Source: Burkholderiales bacterium
GTDB lineage: Bacteria > Pseudomonadota > Gammaproteobacteria > Burkholderiales > Burkholderiaceae
Length of the DNA: 7,240 bases
Reading direction: 5' to 3'
Assembly (NCBI GenBank): GCA_903643055.1
Contig: CAHJWV010000248.1
Location: 1-7,240 of the forward strand
The translations under genes and the position numbers were made by a program. Of the stretch, positions 1 to 7,240 are shown in pieces. Position 1 is the stretch's first letter. Each line of letters opens with the position of its first letter. The notes beneath the pieces are model-generated. The model had not been told where the DNA came from and searched no databases. It was given only the letters and a program-made list of their open reading frames with translations.

Positions 1-1266
1 ATCAATACCGGGACCGTTGTCTTCCACTTCGATTGCGCCGTGTTCACTTTTGGCGAACACCCGGACGGTGACAACGCTGCCGCGGCCTGCGTAGCGCAAC
101 GCGTTGTCGATCACATTGATCAGTGCTTCTCGCAACAGAAAGGCATTGCCCTGGACATGCACCGGCTCGCTGCTGGCTTCATCCAAACCGAGGTCGATGC
201 TGGCTTGCAATGCTCGAGGCACCAACTCAGCGGTGATCTCCCGCGCCAGCCGCCTCAAGTCGACACGTGCACGCCCTTGCGCTGCGGCTGATTCCGGCTC
301 GGCACGCGCGAGTGTGAGCAGTTGGTTGATCAGGCGAGCGCTACGGGTCGCGCTTTCATGAACCCGTTTCAGCCGCGCTTGCAACGCGGGGTTGTCTGTC
401 TCCGCGAGTGCCAGCTCGGTCTGGCTTTTCAGACCGGCCAGTGGCGTGCGCAGCTGATGCGCCGCGTCGCTGATGAAGCGTTTTTGCGCATTCATGTTTT
501 CTTCGACCTGGGCGAGCAAACGATTCATCGCCCGGGCGAGCCCGCGCATTTCCTCGGGCGCGGCTTCCAGCTTGATCGGCGCCAGATCATTCGGCGCACG
601 GCCTTCCACCTCGCCGCGAAGCCGCGCCAGCGGAGCGAGGCCATTGCGGATGCCACCCCAGACGATCAGCGACATCAAGGCCACCAATGCCGACAGTGGC
701 AAGGCGGTGTCGACCAGGATCTGCCGCGCCAGCTCTTCACCGTTGGCACGATTGCGCGCCACCTGTACCAACATGCGCTGAGGTGTGCTTTCGTCGCCGA
801 ATGCGAGGTACATCGCCGCGACGCGAATGCGCAGGTGCGCATTGCGATCGGTCATCGTGCCGTTGAAGAAATAAGGTTCGCCCAGGCGCGGGTTGGCCAC
901 GGGCGGTGGCTGCGGGAGCTTGTTGTTGCCGAGGATGAATTGGCCCGGTGGCGCACTGACCATGTAGTACACCCGGTCATCGGGATCGGCTTCGATGATG
1001 TCTTGCGCGGCCTTCGGGAAATCGATGAACAGCCCGTTGCCTATCGGCTTGACCTGCCGGGCCAAAGCGCGTGTGGCGGTCGTCAGGCTCGAATCGATCG
1101 CTCGATTCGTATAACGCTCGGCCAGGTCGTAGGTGACGAAAGCGGCGGCCAACCACAGTACCAACTGAGGCAACAAGAGCCACAACAAGAGGTGGCGGTG
1201 CAGCGAGCGGGTGCCCGGCGTCACCCCCGGCATGCGCCGCAGCAAGGTCTTGAACGGCAGCGGCAC
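1..1266 (-). CDS. TctE-like two-component sensor histidine kinase (C-terminus cut off by the window edge)
   Basis: Inner-membrane sensor kinase that should autophosphorylate on His and pass the phosphate to the response regulator encoded just upstream. The frame is open from the GTG at 1266 to base 1 (422 codons). Numbered from that GTG: a first membrane segment at about 26-45 (Leu/Trp-rich), a periplasmic region at about 46-185 resembling the 2CSK_N sensor domain of TctE-type kinases, and a second membrane segment at about 186-203. A HAMP-like linker follows, then the HisKA H-box FISDAAHQLRTPL with phosphoacceptor His270 (bases 457-459). The N-box is INVIDNALRYAG (383-394), and the G1 box DNGPGI (416-421) is the last thing seen. 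The remaining ATPase domain lies outside. The start is uncertain. GTG 1266 sits one base after the regulator stop, and the codons from there look coding; ATG 1233 would drop 11 residues. Neither has a clear Shine-Dalgarno. TctE kinases usually respond to tricarboxylates, but no tct transporter gene is visible, so the ligand is unknown. Confidence 0.93.
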   Translation of the reverse strand, partial: MPLPFKTLLRRMPGVTPGTRSLHRHLLLWLLLPQLVLWLAAAFVTYDLAERYTNRAIDSSLTTATRALARQVKPIGNGLFIDFPKAAQDIIEADPDDRVYYMVSAPPGQFILGNNKLPQPPPVANPRLGEPYFFNGTMTDRNAHLRIRVAAMYLAFGDESTPQRMLVQVARNRANGEELARQILVDTALPLSALVALMSLIVWGGIRNGLAPLARLRGEVEGRAPNDLAPIKLEAAPEEMRGLARAMNRLLAQVEENMNAQKRFISDAAHQLRTPLAGLKSQTELALAETDNPALQARLKRVHESATRSARLINQLLTLARAEPESAAAQGRARVDLRRLAREITAELVPRALQASIDLGLDEASSEPVHVQGNAFLLREALINVIDNALRYAGRGSVVTVRVFAKSEHGAIEVEDNGPGID

Positions 1267-1267
1267 G

Positions 1268-1936
1268 TCAGCCGTCAGATTCGAGCAGATAACCCAGCCC
1301 GCGAACGGTGCGTATCGCCAGGCCCGAATTGTCGAGCTTGCGGCGCAGGCGGTGGATATAGACTTCGATCGAGCCCGCGCTTGAGTCACTGCGGTCGACC
1401 GCCCAGCTCTCGGCGATCTGATCTTTGGTGACGACCTTGTCTCGCTGCGTCAGCAGCAGCTCCAGCAGCATCCATTCGCGCGGCGACAGGTCCATCGGCT
1501 CGTTGTCGATCGCTGCCCGTCGGGTGTCGCGTACGAAGCTCAAGCGGCCCATTTGCTGCACGCTGGTGTTACCGTCGCGGGTGCGCCGCAGCAGCGCTCG
1601 GATGCGTGCTTCGAGTTCGGGGAAATCAAAGGGCTTGGTGAGGTAATCGTCTGCGCCGGCATTCAGGCCCGCCACGCGATGGTCCAGCCCATCGAGGGCG
1701 GTCAACACCAGCATGGGCTGTGTCGGCTTGGCCGCGCGCACGCGTTTGAGCACGGTGAGCCCATCGACCAGAGGCAGGCCCAAGTCGAGCACGCCAAGGT
1801 CGAAATGCTGACGCAGCAACAGGTACTCTGCTACCGCGCCATTGGGGGCGACTTCGACATCGAAGCCGGCGTGTTGCAGGTTGGCAGTCAGTGCATCGGC
1901 GAGGATGACATCGTCTTCGGCGAGCAGCAGTTTCAT
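1268..1936 (-). CDS. OmpR/PhoB-family response regulator (TctD-like)
   Basis: DNA-binding transcription regulator of 222 residues, the usual length for this family. The receiver domain (1 to about 118) starts MKLLLAEDD and has acidic residues E7, D8 and D9, phosphoacceptor D51 in VLDLGLP, T79 and K101 (LTKPFDF). The C-terminal winged helix (about 128-217) has the family signature SAGSIEVYIHRLRRKLD, and the typical RTVRGLGYLLE wing lies near the end. The start at 1936 gives the canonical regulator N-terminus. A Met ten codons upstream (1966) is in frame, but the residues it adds (MNDSFAKLGS) are not typical of the family. The frame also stays open far upstream through the neighbouring gene, which is a GC-rich artefact and not a fusion. 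An AGG four bases before the ATG is at most a weak ribosome site. The stop is one base before the kinase GTG, so the two are probably translationally coupled. The target genes cannot be read from the window. Confidence 0.96.
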   Translation of the reverse strand: MKLLLAEDDVILADALTANLQHAGFDVEVAPNGAVAEYLLLRQHFDLGVLDLGLPLVDGLTVLKRVRAAKPTQPMLVLTALDGLDHRVAGLNAGADDYLTKPFDFPELEARIRALLRRTRDGNTSVQQMGRLSFVRDTRRAAIDNEPMDLSPREWMLLELLLTQRDKVVTKDQIAESWAVDRSDSSAGSIEVYIHRLRRKLDNSGLAIRTVRGLGYLLESDG

Positions 1937-1953
1937 GCTGCCTAGCTTAGCGA

Positions 1954-1966
1954 ATGAATCGTTCAT
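1954..1966. promoter_or_regulatory. 13-bp inverted repeat upstream of the response regulator gene
   Basis: ATGAA-TCG-TTCAT is a perfect 5-bp inverted repeat with a 3-base centre, 17 bases upstream of the regulator ATG at 1936, in the 89-base gap after the lipoprotein gene. It could be an operator for the regulator itself or for another factor. It could also be chance, because a 5-bp arm is short. No clear -35/-10 pair was found beside it. Confidence 0.2.
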
Positions 1967-2025
1967 CCACGATCGCCGGATACCCGAAGCCTTTGTTGCT
2001 GGTGGGGCGGCGTCATCGGGCGCGG

Positions 2026-4092
2026 TCAAGGCCGCCAGACATAAGGGCCGGCGGCTGTGACTTCGGCGGGTGGGCGCAGCAGGTTCGCGCCCTGCCGCGT
2101 ATTCATCGCGGCATCTTCTTCGATCAGTCCTTGAAAGATGCCTTTGGACAGCGATACGCCATGGATCTCGGCATCTCCGCGAATCTGCACCGAGCCCGAA
2201 AGCACCACGCCGTTGTCGATCGAGCCCGGCCCGCGGAACACCGTTGAGACGCGGGCGTTGTCTAGCACGAGGGTGTCGCCGCGCAACACCGTCAGGCCAC
2301 CGATCACCGCATTGCCGGTCACCGTACCGCTCTGGATCACCGCATGGTCTTCGATGCGGGCATTGCCGTTCACGGTGCCGCCCAGCACCTGAGCCGCTGG
2401 CCCGACATAGGCACTGGCCGCCACGTTGGCGCCGCGTGCCACCCAACCACCGCCATTGGCGTGCCAGCGGCCTTCGGCGGTAGGCGTCGGTGCGTTCGGT
2501 TGATACCCCGACGGCCACGCGCCTTCGAACTGAGCCATCCAGGGGAAGCGGTAGATGGCGTAGTAAGCCTGGTCCAGAGCGATCTTGTGAATGGTTTTTG
2601 GCGTGCCCATTACCACCATCCAGACCGACTTGTCGCCTGCTTGGAGGCAATACGACAACTCGCCATCGGCGCCTCTTTGCAGTGCGCTGTAGCGGGGCTT
2701 GCCGGAGGCATCGACCGCGACCACGCCCCAACGCCAATCGGAATTGGGGTTCGGCACGGCATCGGGGTCGTTGATCAGCCCGATGAAGGCCGTGGTGGCC
2801 GGCTTGTCTTGCACCACGCCGCGAAAGCTGATGTCGATCTTGCTCGCGCCTGCATCGGGAATCAGGCGCACGATGTTGTAGCCCCAACGTTGCGGCGCCC
2901 AGGCTTGCGGCACGGCAAAGCGGCGCGCGTTTTTGTTCACCGGGTCGAGCTGGGTGACGCGCAAGGCGCGGTCGCCGCTGCGCGATTCGTAGCTGCCGTA
3001 TTCGGAACGATAGACCGCGCCTTGGTCGGTGCCGTCCGGGTTGCGATAGTCCCAAGTCACGTTGTGCATGGCCCACTCGCCGAACACATCGTTGAGCTGG
3101 CTCGTTGACCAGCCCATGTTGCGGGCAAGCACGCTGAACGGGTCTTCGTTGCGCACGCCGTTCTGATTGGGCCGCAACGACTTGAGCCAGATGTCGTTGA
3201 CCGCCTGATAGCAGTACTTGTCTTTGATGTACTCCCAGAACTGCCAGTTGCAGCCGTGCTGGCGCGACGAGCCGTAGTACAGGTGCGGATAGTTGACTTG
3301 CGTTTCAGAGCAATGGGCATCGCCGCGGTATTCCGGCAACTGATGAGCCATCCAGTTGGCGTGGCTCTCCCACATCCAGCCGACAAAGGTGGAGTCACGC
3401 AGGCCGCGCGTTGCGCCTTGCAATGTCTGCGCAAAGGCATGCGCCAGGCCCCAGTGATTCAGCAGTGCATTCGGCCCGATCTGCATGGCCATGTCGTGCT
3501 GGCCGTTGGGCGTGCCGGTCAAGCCGAAGCCCGGGTCGATGTGGATGTTGATCTTGTACTTGGCAGGGGTCTCGCAAAAAGGCTCGGCGAAACCGACCTT
3601 GTTGATGTAGGTGTCCCATATCGTCTCCAGTGTCTTGCCGGCTTCGGCCGCGCGATCGAGCGGCACCTCGTCACCGTTCCAACGGAAGGTGAAGTGATCG
3701 GTCTGGAAGCGCACCGGGGGCAGGGTGCCGGTGCCCACGATGGTCCAACTGCCGGGCACACAGGCCGGTGTGGCGCTCTTGCAGGCACTGGCCCAGGGCG
3801 TGCTGCTGTCCCCGGCCGTGCAGGTGGCAGGCTTGGCGGGCGTTGCAGTGAGGGCCTTTTCTGGTGGGGCGATCACCTTATTGCTTGAGCGCTGAGCATA
3901 GGCCGGCGCAGGCGCAGTTGCGGCGCTGTTGTCGCTGCCGCCACAGGCAGCCAACAGCACGGCCGCGGCCGTCATGGACAGCGCGGCGCGAGCGGCTCGG
4001 GCCAACAGGCGCAAGCTGGTTTTCGCCAGCGCGGCGTCACAGGGCTCAGTGGGCTGCAGCATCAGCGGCAGAGCTTCGGGTCTCGGATACAT
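2026..4092 (-). CDS. Svx/AvrXca-like (DUF6055-type) predicted lipoprotein with C-terminal beta-helix repeats
   Basis: A 688-residue exported protein of unknown function. The N-terminus has basic residues (K24, R28, R32, R35), a hydrophobic stretch MTAAAVLLAAC (40-50) and a lipobox LAAC with lipidation Cys50 followed by GGSDN, which suggests an outer-membrane lipoprotein. A low-complexity Ala/Pro/Thr linker runs to about 115. The region from about 128 to 350 (TDHFTFRWNGDEVP, then WESHANWMAHQ at 241-251) resembles the DUF6055 region of the plant-pathogen proteins Svx and AvrXca, recognised from memory. That region looks gluzincin-like, but where HExxH would be expected it reads HWGLAH (213-218), so zinc catalysis is doubtful. 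Residues about 541-658 carry hexapeptide-like repeats (GGWVARGANV, AYVGPAAQVLGGTVNGNARI) of the left-handed beta-helix type. The start is uncertain: ATG 4092 gives an unusually long pre-lipobox leader. ATG 4062 or TTG 4014 would give a shorter one, and none has a clear ribosome site. The product may be surface-attached and act on host or polymer substrates; that is inference only. Confidence 0.85.
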   Translation of the reverse strand: MYPRPEALPLMLQPTEPCDAALAKTSLRLLARAARAALSMTAAAVLLAACGGSDNSAATAPAPAYAQRSSNKVIAPPEKALTATPAKPATCTAGDSSTPWASACKSATPACVPGSWTIVGTGTLPPVRFQTDHFTFRWNGDEVPLDRAAEAGKTLETIWDTYINKVGFAEPFCETPAKYKINIHIDPGFGLTGTPNGQHDMAMQIGPNALLNHWGLAHAFAQTLQGATRGLRDSTFVGWMWESHANWMAHQLPEYRGDAHCSETQVNYPHLYYGSSRQHGCNWQFWEYIKDKYCYQAVNDIWLKSLRPNQNGVRNEDPFSVLARNMGWSTSQLNDVFGEWAMHNVTWDYRNPDGTDQGAVYRSEYGSYESRSGDRALRVTQLDPVNKNARRFAVPQAWAPQRWGYNIVRLIPDAGASKIDISFRGVVQDKPATTAFIGLINDPDAVPNPNSDWRWGVVAVDASGKPRYSALQRGADGELSYCLQAGDKSVWMVVMGTPKTIHKIALDQAYYAIYRFPWMAQFEGAWPSGYQPNAPTPTAEGRWHANGGGWVARGANVAASAYVGPAAQVLGGTVNGNARIEDHAVIQSGTVTGNAVIGGLTVLRGDTLVLDNARVSTVFRGPGSIDNGVVLSGSVQIRGDAEIHGVSLSKGIFQGLIEEDAAMNTRQGANLLRPPAEVTAAGPYVWRP

Positions 4093-4344
4093 AAGCTGGT
4101 GATCATCACGGCGTGAGATATCGCATCAGCCGCGGGAGTTGCTCTCGGTTTGTAAGTTTTGTGGTCGGCGCGTGAAGACATGTGATGTCATTCGACGCAT
4201 CGTGATCAAAGCGGTTGGCGGCGGGTTGAACCTAAAACCTTGTCTCAATGAGGTCTAAAACAGCCGGATCACAGGTTTGACTGGGACGGCCGATCACCCG
4301 GTTACCGATGACCACTTGAGATGACCGCGCAACTCCGATGGCGG
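4093..4344. other. Intergenic region between gcvP and the lipoprotein gene
   Basis: This 252-base non-coding spacer is somewhat richer in A/T in parts than the flanking genes. It holds the tail of gcvP transcription and must hold any promoter for the lipoprotein gene. Visible small structures are: a palindrome TCACGGCGTGA (4106-4116) 14 bases upstream of the lipoprotein ATG; an inverted repeat GACAT-GTG-ATGTC (4177-4189); two CTAAAAC direct repeats (4232-4238 and 4255-4261, 23 bases apart); and CGGT-T-ACCG (4299-4307). No convincing sigma-70 -35/-10 pair and no RNA gene were recognised on either strand. A short open frame starting at ATG 4321 on the plus strand overlaps gcvP antisense and is not supported. 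Confidence 0.7.
4257..4292 (-). terminator. Weak candidate Rho-independent terminator after gcvP
   Basis: Read on the minus strand, CGGCCG (4292-4287) can pair with CGGCTG (4266-4261) through six pairs including one G-U. An inner CAG/CTG pairing lies in the 20-base loop, and TTTT (4260-4257) follows at once. It begins about 53 bases after the gcvP stop codon. The stem is short and the T tract is only four bases, so this may be a poor terminator or chance. Confidence 0.28.

Positions 4345-4347
<3 letters not shown>
4322..4347. repeat. Inverted repeat spanning the gcvP stop codon
   Basis: TGACCGC (4322-4328) and GCGGTCA (4341-4347) form a perfect 7-bp stem with a 12-base loop. The right arm contains the gcvP TGA stop (minus strand, 4347-4345). 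No T run follows on the minus strand, so it does not look like an intrinsic terminator. It could stabilise the 3' end of the message or be part of a Rho-dependent end. Confidence 0.4.

Positions 4348-7240
<2,893 letters not shown>

Noticed and set aside
322..1431. Plus-strand open frame of 369 codons
   Set aside because: It is antisense to the sensor kinase and the start of the regulator. Its protein is rich in Arg, Gln and His without any recognisable domain, while the opposite strand encodes complete kinase and regulator motifs. Long antisense frames are expected in GC-rich DNA.
1937..3076. Apparent 380-residue N-terminal extension of the response regulator
   Set aside because: The frame is open by chance through the lipoprotein gene. 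The extension is Arg-rich and domain-free, and the lipoprotein frame over the same bases has recognisable domains, so there is no fusion protein.
2344..3888. Plus-strand open frames at 2344-3108 and 3256-3888
   Set aside because: Both are antisense to the lipoprotein gene and show no domain, signal peptide or ribosome site.
4093..4344. Possible glycine riboswitch or small RNA near gcvP
   Set aside because: Glycine riboswitches precede the gcv operon, whereas this spacer follows gcvP. I saw no tandem aptamer-like structure on either strand.

Overview
The window is GC-rich and its coding sequences favour G/C at third positions. Protein style and domain content point to a betaproteobacterium, most likely Burkholderiales of the Comamonadaceae or Rubrivivax/Roseateles type. 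That placement is inferred from resemblance to remembered family members, not from a search. All four genes I can support lie on the minus strand. Two run off the window: the sensor kinase loses its C-terminus at base 1 and gcvP loses its N-terminus at base 7240.

In the direction of transcription (high to low coordinates): (1) 7240-4345 is gcvP, the pyridoxal-phosphate glycine decarboxylase (P-protein) of the glycine cleavage system. Its true start lies outside the window. (2) 4344-4093 is a 252-base spacer with small inverted and direct repeats and a weak candidate terminator. (3) 4092-2026 encodes a 688-residue predicted lipoprotein. It resembles the Svx/AvrXca-like secreted proteins (DUF6055 type), with a metalloprotease-like central region and a C-terminal hexapeptide-type beta-helix. 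(4) 2025-1937 is a short spacer with a 13-bp inverted repeat. (5) 1936-1268 encodes an OmpR-family response regulator. One base after its stop comes (6) 1266-1, a TctE-like sensor histidine kinase with a 2CSK_N-type sensor region, HAMP-like linker, HisKA domain and the start of the ATPase domain.

The last two genes clearly form a two-component operon. The lipoprotein gene lies 89 bases upstream of the regulator on the same strand, so co-transcription or regulation by the pair is possible but not shown. gcvP is a housekeeping gene and appears unrelated to the others. No RNA gene, mobile element, CRISPR array or phage feature was seen. The least ordinary item is the Svx-like lipoprotein, whose expected HExxH zinc-binding motif appears degenerate. 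I did not find a convincing new multi-gene system here.
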